Below are positions 17,268 through 26,458 of a DNA stretch of 64,000 bases, piece after piece (the first letter of the stretch is position 1; each line of letters opens with the position of its first letter). The translations under genes and the position numbers were made by a program. This stretch comes from Streptomyces anulatus (GTDB lineage: Bacteria > Actinomycetota > Actinomycetes > Streptomycetales > Streptomycetaceae), in contig NZ_BMVK01000002.1 in assembly GCF_014650675.1 (NCBI RefSeq), positions 124,001 to 188,000 on the forward strand. Direction: 5' to 3'. The notes under the pieces are model-generated. The model was not told where the DNA came from, searched no databases, and worked only from the letters and a program-made list of their open reading frames with translations.

Positions 17268-19391
17268 CTACCGCCCGCCGCGCCTCCGCTCCTTCGCCAG
17301 CCACGGCCCGAACTCGCTCTCCAGCACCAGCCGTCCGAGCTTGCGGTACTCCTGGAGCACCGACGTGACGAGCTGGTCCATGTGCAGCGGCGCCCCCGAA
17401 GCGGCCGCGAGGTAGGCGGCGGTCACCGCGCAGGCCCGGATCGATCCGCCGGCCAGCTCGAAGCGGTCCGCGCAGAACTCCAGGTCGAGCGCGGAGTCGC
17501 GCGGGATCGCCGGGCCCAGACAGCGGTCCCACAGGGCCAGGCGCTGGCGGGCGTCGGGCATCGGGAACTCGGCGATCACGTCGAGGCGGCGGGTGAACGC
17601 CTCGTCGAGGTTGGCCCGCAGGTTGGTGGTGAGCACGGCGATGCCGTCGAAGGACTCCATGCGCTGGAGGAGGTAGGCCGACTCCATGTTGGCGTGCTTG
17701 TCGTGGGAGTCCTTGACCTGGGAACGCTTGCCGAAGATCGCGTCGGCCTCGTCGAACAGGAGGATGCCGTTGACGTCGGACGCCTCGACGAAGATCCGCT
17801 CCAGGTTCTTCTCGGTCTCCCCGATGTACTTGTCCACCACCGTGGACAGGTCGACGACGTAGAGCTCCATGCCCAGTTCGGCGGCGATCACCTCGGCGGA
17901 CATGGTCTTGCCGGTGCCGGACTCGCCGGCGAACAGGGCGATGACGCCTCTCCCCCGGCCGCCGCCCGGCCGCATCCGCCACTGCCCGAGCACCGTCTCG
18001 CGGTGGCGGGCGCGCAGGGCGAGTTCGGACAGTTGCGTGCGGGTCGCCGGGGGCAGCACCAGGTCGTCCCAGCCGACCGCGGGCTCGATGCGGCGGGCGA
18101 GCCGTTCCAGGCCCGCACCGTTCTGGGCGCGGACCGCCGTCCGCAGATCCTCCGGGGTGACCGGCCGCTGCCCGAGGACGGCCAGCCGGGAGGCGACGGT
18201 CGCCGCCCTGCGCAGTTGGCCGGAGTCGAGCCGGTAGGCGGCGGCGGACTCGATGAGCGCGTCGTCGGGGGACGCGTGCGCGGCGGACAGGCCGACCGTC
18301 CGGCCCGCGTCGGCGAGCGCGCGCCGCCACTGCCGCGCGGTGCCGTCGGGACCTGGGGGCCGGACGGTGAAGGGCACCGGGCTCTCCGCCGTCCACAGCG
18401 GGTCCCAGTTCTTCTTCCCGTACGCGATCAGGGGCGTGGATCCGAGCGCCGCGCACAGGGAGCCGAGCACCCGGGCCCCCTCGGGGCGTTCGGGGGCGAG
18501 CGTTTCGAGCGGGCCGAGGACCACCCCGGCGCGGCCGAGGCGGGCCTCGGTCGCCAGGGCCCGTACGAGCGGGGCCGGTTCGGGGGCGGTGGCGAGCGCC
18601 GCGACGTCGACGACCAGCGGGCGCCGTCCGGCGGCGGCCAGCGCCTCGACCGCGAGGCCGCGCGGGTCGCCGCCCCGGTCGAGCAGGTGCACCAGTCCGC
18701 TGCCCGTGCCGAGGGCCGCCGCGATCCGGGGGACCTCGGGCCGCTCCTCCGGCTCCCGGGGGTGCGCGGCCTCCTGGACGAGCCCGCCCAGCCGGCCGTC
18801 GGTCCGGTCGTCGCCGAGGAGGTGCGCGGTGACCCGGTCCGGTACGCGCAGGGTGCGGGAGAGCAGCGGGCGCTCGCCGTCCGCGATCTCCAGCAGCCCG
18901 CCCGCGACGAGCGGGGCGGACGGCGCGAAGCGGAAGCGCCCGGAGCCGGCGGCGGGCAGCCCGCAGAGTTCCAGGGCCAGGCCGATGGTGGGCCGGCGGC
19001 GGGTGAGGTCGTCGTTGAGATAGCCGTACAGCCGCTCGAACCGGGTGTCGATGTCCGGGGCCATGGCGACCAGCAGGAGTTCGACGTCCGGCGGGGCGAG
19101 GCCGAAGTGCTCCGCCAGCCGGCCGAGCCGGCTCCCGGCGGGGGTGTCCGGCTCGGCCCCGTCCTCGTACGCCGGTACGGGTGTGAACGCGTCGCGGGTC
19201 TCCAGGATCCGTGCCGCGCCCTCCGGGGTGAGGTACTGCCCCCGGTAGGGGTCGTCGGGGTCCGGGTCGACGGCCCGGCGTGCCGCGACCGCTTCCCGGA
19301 CCCGCTGCTCGACGCGGCCGAGCCGCTCCCAGATCTCCTCGACGCCGGTCATCGGGCCGTGGCCGTGGAGCTGTTGTGGTGCCAGGGTCAT
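17268..19391 (-). CDS. CIS-associated AAA+ ATPase (Afp15/Cis15 type)
   Basis: A 707-residue ATPase conserved in phage-tail-like contractile injection systems and thought to act in particle assembly. The N-terminal half is a degenerate ATPase-like region without a P-loop (LGLAPPDVELLLVAMAPDID). The C-terminal AAA+ module has Walker A GESGTGKT near residue 485, Walker B ILLFDEADAIFG, sensor VLTTNLRANLDEAF and arginine fingers TRRLD. The ATG at 19391 overlaps the stop of the DUF4255 gene by four bases. It is the last gene of the leftward arm of the cluster. Confidence 0.9.
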   Translation of the reverse strand: MTLAPQQLHGHGPMTGVEEIWERLGRVEQRVREAVAARRAVDPDPDDPYRGQYLTPEGAARILETRDAFTPVPAYEDGAEPDTPAGSRLGRLAEHFGLAPPDVELLLVAMAPDIDTRFERLYGYLNDDLTRRRPTIGLALELCGLPAAGSGRFRFAPSAPLVAGGLLEIADGERPLLSRTLRVPDRVTAHLLGDDRTDGRLGGLVQEAAHPREPEERPEVPRIAAALGTGSGLVHLLDRGGDPRGLAVEALAAAGRRPLVVDVAALATAPEPAPLVRALATEARLGRAGVVLGPLETLAPERPEGARVLGSLCAALGSTPLIAYGKKNWDPLWTAESPVPFTVRPPGPDGTARQWRRALADAGRTVGLSAAHASPDDALIESAAAYRLDSGQLRRAATVASRLAVLGQRPVTPEDLRTAVRAQNGAGLERLARRIEPAVGWDDLVLPPATRTQLSELALRARHRETVLGQWRMRPGGGRGRGVIALFAGESGTGKTMSAEVIAAELGMELYVVDLSTVVDKYIGETEKNLERIFVEASDVNGILLFDEADAIFGKRSQVKDSHDKHANMESAYLLQRMESFDGIAVLTTNLRANLDEAFTRRLDVIAEFPMPDARQRLALWDRCLGPAIPRDSALDLEFCADRFELAGGSIRACAVTAAYLAAASGAPLHMDQLVTSVLQEYRKLGRLVLESEFGPWLAKERRRGGR

Positions 19392-20092
19392 CGTGCGGCG
19401 TTCCCCCGCTTGCGCCGGCCGGGCGGCAACTGCCGTTCACGGGGCGCGGCGAAGCCCTGCCCGCCCGGGTCGGACGCTCCGTCGTAACGCAGGCGGCGGC
19501 CGGGGCCGCCGTCGTCGCCGTCCAGGTGAGGTGCGGCCTTCATCACGAGTCCTTCGGTGACGGGCGGGCCCGCGGGGGTGCGTTCGCCGGCCAGCGGTGC
19601 GACGACCCGGAGGTCGATCGCGGCCTTCAGCTCGCCGCCGAGCGCGGACCAGACGTCCGAGGCGGACGGTCCGCCGGCTCCCGGCCCCGCCGCTTCCAGC
19701 TCCACGGTCAGGCCGAGTTCGGCGAGGCTTCCGGTGTGCATCCGGGCGGGCAGTACGTCGGAGCGGACGAGGGCGCGCAACACCTCGGAGAGCAGGCGGT
19801 GTTCGTCCTGCGGGCGGTTGGTCCAGGCGGTGACCAGATAGGTCAGCTCGAACCAGCGCGGCGGGGTCCGCCAGCCGGTGACCACGCCCTCCTCGTCGTG
19901 CGTCTCGGCCGTGCCGGTGCGCCGTCTGCCCGCGTCCTCGCGGATGCCGTGCAGGAAGACGCTGATGGTCGGGGCGTTGCGGCGGGCGGACCAGTCCTTC
20001 GTCGGGGCGTCGAAGACCAGGTCGACACCGCTGTCCTCCAGTCCGGCCTCGGCCAGCAGCAGCCGCAGCCCCTCGTCGACTTCGTGGATCAT
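19388..20092 (-). CDS. DUF4255/Pvc16-N domain protein, probable CIS cap (Cis16)
   Basis: A 234-residue protein starting MIHEVDEGLRLLLAEAG at ATG 20092, which overlaps the preceding stop (ATGA). The N-terminal 180 residues match the Pvc16 N-terminal domain pattern: FDAPTKDWSARRNAPTISVFLHGIREDAGRR, broken here only by spacing, then WFELTYLVTAWT and LLSEVLRALV. In Afp and PVC particles this family caps the distal end of the sheath. The C terminus is Gly/Arg-rich. Only the proteins from 20092 down to 19388 are real; the frame continuing to 21031 is antisense to the propeller gene reading frame and is ignored. Confidence 0.87.
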   Translation of the reverse strand: MIHEVDEGLRLLLAEAGLEDSGVDLVFDAPTKDWSARRNAPTISVFLHGIREDAGRRRTGTAETHDEEGVVTGWRTPPRWFELTYLVTAWTNRPQDEHRLLSEVLRALVRSDVLPARMHTGSLAELGLTVELEAAGPGAGGPSASDVWSALGGELKAAIDLRVVAPLAGERTPAGPPVTEGLVMKAAPHLDGDDGGPGRRLRYDGASDPGGQGFAAPRERQLPPGRRKRGNAAR

Positions 20093-23000
20093 CGGCGGAT
20101 CACCTCGTCCGGCGGGGTGATGGTGCCGAGCACCACGAGGAAGTCCGTCTTCACGGGGCTGAAGCCGGGGCCCTTCGCGGTGATCGTGCGCGGCCCGGTC
20201 CGGTCCTTGGCCACGATGAGGAGCTGGGCGATGAACGAGCCGTCGCCCTGCGGCCGGGTCGGAGCCGCCGCGGCGGTGATCCCGGGCTTCCAGCTGAGGG
20301 TGACGGGCGCGCCGGGCGGGAAGTCCTTGCCCCGTACGGAGGTGACGAAGCCGGGCTTGCCGACGGCGGGCACCGCGACGATGCGGGGCTGGAGGATGCG
20401 CAGCGGGATCCGGGAGACGTTGTCGCGGAGGCTGGCGTCGGTGCCCGTGGTGGTGAGCTGTGCGGTGATCGTCGTCCGCAGGGCCTTGTCGGGCGACAGG
20501 ACGACGGTGAGGACCGTGGACGCGCCGGGTGCGAGGTCGGGGAGCGTGCACGTGCCGCCGGTGCAGCCCGCGGGGAGCGCTCCGGCGGGGATGCCCGCGG
20601 GCAGTCCGGGCTTCAGCCGGAGTCCGGTGGCGAGCGCGTTCCTGCCGTTGCGCACGGTGTACGTCACCACGACCTTGCCGCCGACGTAGCCGGGGCTGGG
20701 CTGGGCCCGCACGGTGACGCCGGGTCCGGCCTCGGGCGCGGGCGGCGGCGGTGCGGGGGCCGGCGGCGGGGGCGGCGTGGTCGTCGGCGGCGGGGTGGGG
20801 GCGGGCGTCGTCGGGGTCGGGGTCGGGGGCTGCGTTGTCGGGGTCGGGGTCGGGGTCGGCGGCGGCACGTCCTCGACCGGGACGATCGTTCCGGTGGCGT
20901 TGTCCGTGGGGTTGGGGTCCAGGACGGCGCCGGTGACGGACCAGTTGATCCGCTGGTCGCCGATGGTCACGCCGGTCAGCCGGGCCGTGATCGTCACGTC
21001 GGTGCCGGGCGGGACGATGCCGAGGTCGCACTGGGGCGTACCGGCGGCGCAGGTCCCGGCGTCGGTGGTCAGCTCCTCCAGCCGGACGCCGGGCGGGGCG
21101 TCGACGGTGAGGAGGGTGCCGGGCGAGGGCGAGGGGCCCCGGTTGGTGACGGTGATCTCCACCTCGGTGGACGAGCCGACCTCCACCGGGTCCCCGGTGG
21201 GCGGTGCGGTCAGCGACAGGTCGACGGACTGCTGGAAGGAGGGCTCCTTCTGCCGGCCGTCGTGCGTGTTGTCGAGGGGGGCCACATCGCCGGAGGCGAT
21301 GTCGAGTACGGAGAGCTGCTCCATGGAGTTCGCCGGGAACTCCCGGCGCGAGGTGAACAGGAGCTTGCTGCCGTCGGGCGACCAGGCCACGTCACGCGGC
21401 TGGTGGGGGCCGGTCACGGAGGTGTCGGGGATCGGCAGGTCGCAGCCGTCGGGGTCGTCCTTCTGGACGGAGGGCAGCACGACCCGGCAGCCGCCGCCGC
21501 GCAGGGGCTTGATGAGCACTCCGGCCTGGTGGTTGACCCGGCCGCCGCCGTCCTTGCGGTTGAAGGCGACCTTCAGGCCGTCCGGGGAGAACGCGGGGCT
21601 GTCGTCGATGACTTCGCAGTCGCCGGGGCAGATGGTGGCGCTCAGGTCCCGCTGCCGGTCGAGGTCGGCCAGCGGCACGACCCAGATGCGCTTGTTGGCG
21701 CCGTTGCCGTTGATGACCTGGCTGCGGGTGAAGGCGAGGTTGATGCCGTCGGACGACCAGGTCGGCTGGGCGTCGTCGCCCGCCGCCTGGCCCTCGGGGG
21801 GCTGGATCTCGTCGAGGATCGCCCCGCTGGCGACGTCGGCGATGAGGATGCGGCTCGGGCCCGCCTCGTCCCCGACGCCGCCGGGCGAGGTCCGCGTGAA
21901 CGCGAGCTTGGTGCCGTCGGGCGAGAAGGTGGGGTCGGTGTCCCAGTCGCCGGGTTCGCGGCCGTCGAGCGGCAGCGGCGCCGCGTTCCGTCCGTCGGCG
22001 TCGGTCATCCAGATCCGCTCGATCCGCCCGGCGTCGCCGTCCTCGAAGCGGGTGACGACGATGCGCCGCCCGTCGGGCGTGTAGTTCTGCCGCTCGTGCC
22101 ACGGGTCGTACCCGGGACCCGGCCGGAACAGGGGGTTCTTGGCGTGGTCCGTGTTCGTGCGGGCCGCCGGGTCCTCCTTCAGGATGGTGAGCCCCAGGTC
22201 GCGGGGGTCGGAGCCGTCCTGCCGGACGTCCTGGAGCGTCACGATCTGCGCGGCGGCCAGCAGCTCGTCCGGCTTCTTGACGGCCTCGGGGTCCGGGGTG
22301 ATCCGGGGAATGACGACGGTCCCGGCCGGAGCGAACCAGGTGGGCGGTCCCACCTGGCGGTTCTCGTTGACCAGTTGGTCCGGCGCCTCGTCCTGGAACG
22401 CGGTCACCCGGTAGACGTGGTCGAAGTCGTCGCAGCCGCAGGTGTGGTACGGGCTGAGGAAGACGATGTCCTCGCCGTCGGGCAGCCAGGAGGCCGAGCG
22501 GGTGCCCCACTCGGCGTGCGCGCCGGCCAGCAGCGGCCGGTCCTTCCCGATGCCCTGGGTGGCCCGCAGTTCGGTGCCGTCGTCGACGTCCGGGTCGGGG
22601 TTCGTGGTGAGGGTGTACGCGACGAGGCCCCGGCGGGCGTCGTCCTCCACCGGGTTCCAGGACGGCTCGGTGGCGTCGCCCGCCGGTCCGTCGCTGATCC
22701 GGGTGCGGGGGCCGCCGGCGACGGCCTGCTCGAATATCTGCCATCCCCGGAGTTCGATGCCGTCGCAGGCGTACGCGATCCTCGTGCCGTCCGGGGACCA
22801 GGTCGGGGACTCCTCGTTGTCCGGGGTGTCGCTGAGCCGGCGCAGGCCCGAGCCGTCGACGCCGACCGACCACAGGTCGCGCTGGACCGTGCCGCCGGGT
22901 CCGGGCTCCGCCGAGTCGAAGACGACGGTCCTGCCGTCCGGGGAGAGTTCGGGGTGGGCCGCGTCCCGGTCGGTGGTGAGCCGGCGCACCGAGCCGTCCG

Positions 23001-23340
23001 CGCCGCGCACGTACACCTGAGGCCGGGCGCTGTCACGCAGGCTGGTGAAGACCAGGACGTCCCCGCGGGCGGAGGGGTCCTGGTCGTAGTGGGCAGGGCC
23101 GTCGCCGAACAGCGGGTCGGTGGTGTCCTTGTCGTTGGCCCGCCCCAGGCTGCGGTGTTCGGTGCCGGCGAAGGCGACGCGCCCCGCCTGGAGCGGTTCC
23201 GCGTCCGCCACGGCGGCGACGGCCTCGGCGGCCCCGTGCGGGGCGGCGGCCGAGCCGACCAGCAGCAGCGGTGCCAACAGCACCACCGCGCCGGTCAGTC
23301 GGCCCAGCCGGGAATGCTTTGCCGGGCCAGCAGTGCCGGT
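20089..23340 (-). CDS. Large exported beta-propeller (PD40/TolB-like) protein with DUF11-type domains
   Basis: About 1083 residues. I prefer GTG 23340, which has gaggtgg just upstream and gives a clean signal peptide (GAVVLLAPLLLVGSAAA); GTG 23376 is an alternative. Many WD40-like PD40 repeats follow, each with a SPDG(T/R) motif (PELSPDG, PTWSPDG, PTFSPDG, PAFSPDG, VAWSPDG). Then come a CARDB/DUF11-like Ig domain (VEITVTNRGPSPSPGT), a long Pro-Thr linker, a second such domain (VVYTVRNGRN written VVTYTVRNGRN) and a final IPT/TIG-like domain. It is translationally coupled to the cap-protein gene. It may sit outside the membrane as a binding scaffold; its role in the CIS is unknown. Confidence 0.82.
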   Translation of the reverse strand, partial: TGTAGPAKHSRLGRLTGAVVLLAPLLLVGSAAAPHGAAEAVAAVADAEPLQAGRVAFAGTEHRSLGRANDKDTTDPLFGDGPAHYDQDPSARGDVLVFTSLRDSARPQVYVRGADGSVRRLTTDRDAAHPELSPDGRTVVFDSAEPGPGGTVQRDLWSVGVDGSGLRRLSDTPDNEESPTWSPDGTRIAYACDGIELRGWQIFEQAVAGGPRTRISDGPAGDATEPSWNPVEDDARRGLVAYTLTTNPDPDVDDGTELRATQGIGKDRPLLAGAHAEWGTRSASWLPDGEDIVFLSPYHTCGCDDFDHVYRVTAFQDEAPDQLVNENRQVGPPTWFAPAGTVVIPRITPDPEAVKKPDELLAAAQIVTLQDVRQDGSDPRDLGLTILKEDPAARTNTDHAKNPLFRPGPGYDPWHERQNYTPDGRRIVVTRFEDGDAGRIERIWMTDADGRNAAPLPLDGREPGDWDTDPTFSPDGTKLAFTRTSPGGVGDEAGPSRILIADVASGAILDEIQPPEGQAAGDDAQPTWSSDGINLAFTRSQVINGNGANKRIWVVPLADLDRQRDLSATICPGDCEVIDDSPAFSPDGLKVAFNRKDGGGRVNHQAGVLIKPLRGGGCRVVLPSVQKDDPDGCDLPIPDTSVTGPHQPRDVAWSPDGSKLLFTSRREFPANSMEQLSVLDIASGDVAPLDNTHDGRQKEPSFQQSVDLSLTAPPTGDPVEVGSSTEVEITVTNRGPSPSPGTLLTVDAPPGVRLEELTTDAGTCAAGTPQCDLGIVPPGTDVTITARLTGVTIGDQRINWSVTGAVLDPNPTDNATGTIVPVEDVPPPTPTPTPTTQPPTPTPTTPAPTPPPTTTPPPPPAPAPPPPAPEAGPGVTVRAQPSPGYVGGKVVVTYTVRNGRNALATGLRLKPGLPAGIPAGALPAGCTGGTCTLPDLAPGASTVLTVVLSPDKALRTTITAQLTTTGTDASLRDNVSRIPLRILQPRIVAVPAVGKPGFVTSVRGKDFPPGAPVTLSWKPGITAAAAPTRPQGDGSFIAQLLIVAKDRTGPRTITAKGPGFSPVKTDFLVVLGTITPPDEVIRR

Positions 23341-23464
23341 CACGGCCCACCTCACAGTCTGTCGATGACTCTCCACCGGCCAGCTTCGCCCCCGCGCGGG
23401 GGCGAAGGACAGGCCGCGAGTACCCGGGACGGGGGAAGGGATCGCTGCCCTTTGCGGCGGATCC

Positions 23465-24226
23465 TCAGATCAGCCCGTGCCGCATCGCGTAGCCCACCGC
23501 GTGGGCCCGGTTGCGCAGTTCGAGCCGGGTCGCGACCTCGTGCAGCACGTTCTTGACGGTGCGTTCGGAGTACGAGGTCTTCTGCGCGATCTCCGCGGTG
23601 TCGCAGCCCTCCGAGACCAGCCGGATCATCTCCGCCTCACGCGCGGTGAGGGTGGAGAGCGTGAGCCCGCGGGGGTCGAGGACCGTCCGCTGGAGGGAGC
23701 TGACGTGGTCGAGGAGCTTGCCGAGCAGATCGCCCGGCAGGACGCCTTCGCCGTTGGCCATCGCCCGCACCAGGTGGACGAGCCGGTCCTGGTCGGCCTC
23801 GCCGCGGCGGAGGACGGCGGCGACCCCGCACTCGATCATGGTCTGGAGGGCGCCCGACTCGAAGAACCCCACGACCAGTCCGGTGCGGGTGGAGGTGTTG
23901 CGCTGGAGACGGTGCAGGAGCTGGACGGTGGGTTCGTCCACCATGTCCACCACGACCAGGGAGACCTGCGCCCGGTCCGCCTCGGCCTCCGGCAGCAGTT
24001 CTATCTCGGGTCGCACGCGCAGCTGGTGGATCATGCCGGTCTGCAGGATCAGGTCCTCCGCGTACACCGCGACGGAGACCCTGCCCCCGGGCGCTCCCCC
24101 GGAGCCGGCCGTGCGGCGCTGCGCCGCGTCGGGCCTGCGGTACTGCCCGCGCGTCGCCGTGCGGCTCGCCGTGCCGTTCACCGTGCCGCTCGTCGTGCTG
24201 TTCGTCGTGTCCGTGATCGTCGTCAT
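23465..24226 (-). CDS. LuxR-type transcriptional regulator of the CIS locus
   Basis: A 253-residue protein from ATG 24226. The first 45 residues are low-complexity Thr/Arg/Gly; then comes a receiver-like domain (VSVAVYAEDLILQTGMIHQL, VSLVVVDMVDEPTV) and a C-terminal LuxR helix-turn-helix (LTAREAEMIRLVSEGCDTAEIAQ, then SERTVKNVLHEVATRLELRNR). The receiver fold keeps a central Asp (VVVDM), but without a partner kinase nearby it may be an atypical, unphosphorylated regulator. It lies at the divergence point of the two arms and is the natural candidate to control CIS expression. Confidence 0.85.
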   Translation of the reverse strand: MTTITDTTNSTTSGTVNGTASRTATRGQYRRPDAAQRRTAGSGGAPGGRVSVAVYAEDLILQTGMIHQLRVRPEIELLPEAEADRAQVSLVVVDMVDEPTVQLLHRLQRNTSTRTGLVVGFFESGALQTMIECGVAAVLRRGEADQDRLVHLVRAMANGEGVLPGDLLGKLLDHVSSLQRTVLDPRGLTLSTLTAREAEMIRLVSEGCDTAEIAQKTSYSERTVKNVLHEVATRLELRNRAHAVGYAMRHGLI

Positions 24227-24430
24227 CGTTCCGTGCCCGTCTTCCTCAGGTACTTCAGCCCGATATGCCTGCTGGTGCTCGTGCCGCCCCCGCCGGCCGG
24301 GGCATGGCGCGCGGGCCCGCGCGGGGGGCGCGGGGACACCGTGCCGGGGGGCCCTCGGGGCATCACCCCTGCCCGCTCGTTGCCCTCGCGTCTCTGCTGC
24401 CGGGGGGTGCGGGCGGCCTACCGTCGCAGA

Positions 24431-25753
24431 GTGACCACATCTGCCGAACTCGAAAGCCCCACGGTGACGGTGTCGCCTGGCGGTACCGCGACGACCACCC
24501 TGACCGTCCGCAACGACGGCGACATCGTCGAGGCCTACACACTCGAAGTGGTCGGCGACTGTGCCGCCTGGAGTACCGTCGAGCCGGCGCGTGTGTCGCT
24601 GTACCCGGGCACCTCCGAGACGGTGACCCTGACCTTCGCCCCGCCCCGTTCCCACGAGGTCCGGGCGGGCGAAACCCCCCTGGCCGTACGGGTCCTGCCC
24701 GCGGAGCGGCCCGAGTCGGTGGTGGTCCCCGAGGGCACGGTGACCGTGGAGCCCTTCCACGAGCTCCGCACGGAGCTGGAACCGCGCCGCCGCCGGGGCT
24801 GGTTGGGCGCCCGCTTCCGTACCGCCGTGCAGAACAAGGGGAACACCCCGGTCGACGTGGCCCTCGCGGCCAAGCAGGACGGGGAGGATCTGCGGCTCGC
24901 CTTCACGCCGGACAAGAAGCGGCTGGAGCCGGGTGAGTCGGCGGAGTTCGGGCTGAAGGTCCGGGCCCGGAAGCTGATCTGGTTCGGCGAGCCGGTCACC
25001 TGGCCGTTCGAGGTCCGGGCGACCGAGGGCGCCGAGGGGGAGGCCGAGGACGAGCAGCCCGGTGGACCCGAGCCGCTGCCCGGCGAGTTCGCCCAGATAC
25101 CGGTGCTGCCCAAGTGGCTGCTGATCGTGCTGGCGGCGCTGCTGGCCCTGCTGCTCGCGTGGTTCGCCCTGGTGCGGCCCGCGGTGCAGAGCACAGCCAA
25201 GCAGGCCGGGACGAAGGCGGCGCAGGAGGAGACCGAACGCGGCAAGGAGCAGGGGTCGGCCCCGCCCGGCGGCGCGGACAACCCGGCAGGCGGTCAGGGA
25301 GAGGGAACCGGTCCGGACGGATCGGGCCCCGGTACGGGCGGTTCCGGCCCGGGCGGCTCCGGCGGAGGCGGAGGCAACGGCGGGGTCGGGGGCGGCCAGC
25401 AGACGTCCGAGACCATCGATGTGCAGGCCCGCGCGGGGGCCTCGGAGGAGGGCTCCTACAAGGTTCCGGCCGGGAAGGTGTTCGGCGTCACCGACATCGT
25501 GGTGGCGAACTTCCAGGGTGACGAGGGCATCGTGACGATCTCCTTCGGCGAGCGCAAGATCACGACCATCGCGCTGGAAACCTTCCGCAACCAGGACTAT
25601 CACTGGGTCACCCCCATTCAGGTTCCTGAGAACGCCACCGTCACCGCATCCGTCACCTGTGCCAAGCCCGGCACACCGGCTACCGGTGCGCAGGCTTCCG
25701 GGTGCCATCAGGTTCTGAATGTCAGCGGTGTACTGAGCGATCTCGCACGATAG
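24431..25753 (+). CDS. CIS-locus membrane protein with N-terminal Ig-like domain
   Basis: 440 residues from GTG 24431 (VTTSAELESPTVTVSPGG). A tAcCGT -10-like sequence ends only eight bases upstream, so the mRNA may be leaderless. Residues 1-210 form two beta-rich Ig-like modules (TTTLTVRNDGDIVEAYTLEV; FRTAVQNKGNTPVDVAL). A single membrane helix follows near residue 235 (WLLIVLAALLALLLAWFALV), then a Gly-rich linker and a C-terminal beta domain of about 110 residues. No signal peptide precedes the first domain, so it should be cytoplasmic and the last domain outside. Homologues in Streptomyces CIS clusters have been labelled 'hydrolytic protein', but I see no catalytic motif. Confidence 0.8.
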   Translation: MTTSAELESPTVTVSPGGTATTTLTVRNDGDIVEAYTLEVVGDCAAWSTVEPARVSLYPGTSETVTLTFAPPRSHEVRAGETPLAVRVLPAERPESVVVPEGTVTVEPFHELRTELEPRRRRGWLGARFRTAVQNKGNTPVDVALAAKQDGEDLRLAFTPDKKRLEPGESAEFGLKVRARKLIWFGEPVTWPFEVRATEGAEGEAEDEQPGGPEPLPGEFAQIPVLPKWLLIVLAALLALLLAWFALVRPAVQSTAKQAGTKAAQEETERGKEQGSAPPGGADNPAGGQGEGTGPDGSGPGTGGSGPGGSGGGGGNGGVGGGQQTSETIDVQARAGASEEGSYKVPAGKVFGVTDIVVANFQGDEGIVTISFGERKITTIALETFRNQDYHWVTPIQVPENATVTASVTCAKPGTPATGAQASGCHQVLNVSGVLSDLAR

Positions 25754-26458
25754 AAACAGCGACGCCGAGCGTTCTGCTTCGCCTGCCGACGAGACAACAG
25801 CAGAAACCCGGTCGAGAGGAAACCCGGCGTGCCGGGCGGTGGCGGATTCGCCCTCCCGGATACACCAGAAGTCTCGACCGGATCGGTCGCCCGCGGCGGC
25901 GACAGCATCGGAAGAATATCCGCTCCCGATGACCGCGGGCACGAACAGGCCTGCTCAGAAACGGTCCTGACGGTTCGAGGGCGGTGGGCGGATGCCCGTT
26001 CGGAGCGTCCTCGTGCCCGCTTCCGCCTTCCGTACCCGGCCGAATCCGTACGCCTTCTCGGCGCATTCTGGCCGAATCGCGTCACCTCGGAGCGTTTCCC
26101 CCGTGGCCCCTGACGGCGATCGACCTGCCGGGGTTTACCGGGAAAAAGAGATACCAAACACATCAGGTCCCTGGCGCGGCGTCCGCCCTTTCGCCCAATC
26201 CCCGGGCGGGGCGGCTCCAGCGGACTGTTCCGTAACACGTTGTTCTCGTTCTCTTCACGTCGCCCGTGGAATGCGGGCAGGCCCCCGCGAATACGGGCGA
26301 GTGTTCCGCCCGGCCCGCCAAGGGCAGTGTTACCCGGCGTACGGGGGCCCGGAAAGGCAGTCTCCTTGCCCCGCGCCCAGGACCCTGGGGCCTACTCCCC
26401 GCCCGGCCGGACGGTCAAGACTGGCCAGTGATCGAGTGACCGTCCAGAAGGAGCGAGC
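25754..26458 (+). other. 705-bp control region before the CIS structural operon
   Basis: No convincing gene on either strand: the open frames lack Streptomyces third-position GC bias and ribosome sites. It holds a CCCGGC-GT-GCCGGG hairpin at 25823-25836 (possible terminator of the preceding gene), a small dyad AACA-CGT-TGTT at 26234-26244, and the dyad at 26410-26444 described separately. The length suggests a regulated promoter region or a long 5' leader. Confidence 0.6.
26410..26444 (+). promoter_or_regulatory. Nested inverted repeats just before the sheath ribosome site
   Basis: GACGGTCA (26410-26417) and TGACCGTC (26437-26444) are perfect inverted arms 19 bases apart. Between them lies the self-complementary CTGGCCAG (26421-26428). 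The structure ends four bases before the aaggag site at 26448-26453. It could be an operator for the cluster regulator or an mRNA hairpin that affects translation of the sheath gene. Confidence 0.55.

Noticed and set aside
15748..19440. A 1230-codon minus-strand frame
   Set aside because: Arg/Pro-rich shadow of the AAA+ ATPase and antisense of the metal pump; no domain, no ribosome site.
20714..20880. Tandem repeat array
   Set aside because: It is the coding sequence of the Pro-Thr linker in the propeller protein, so the repetition is explained by the peptide.
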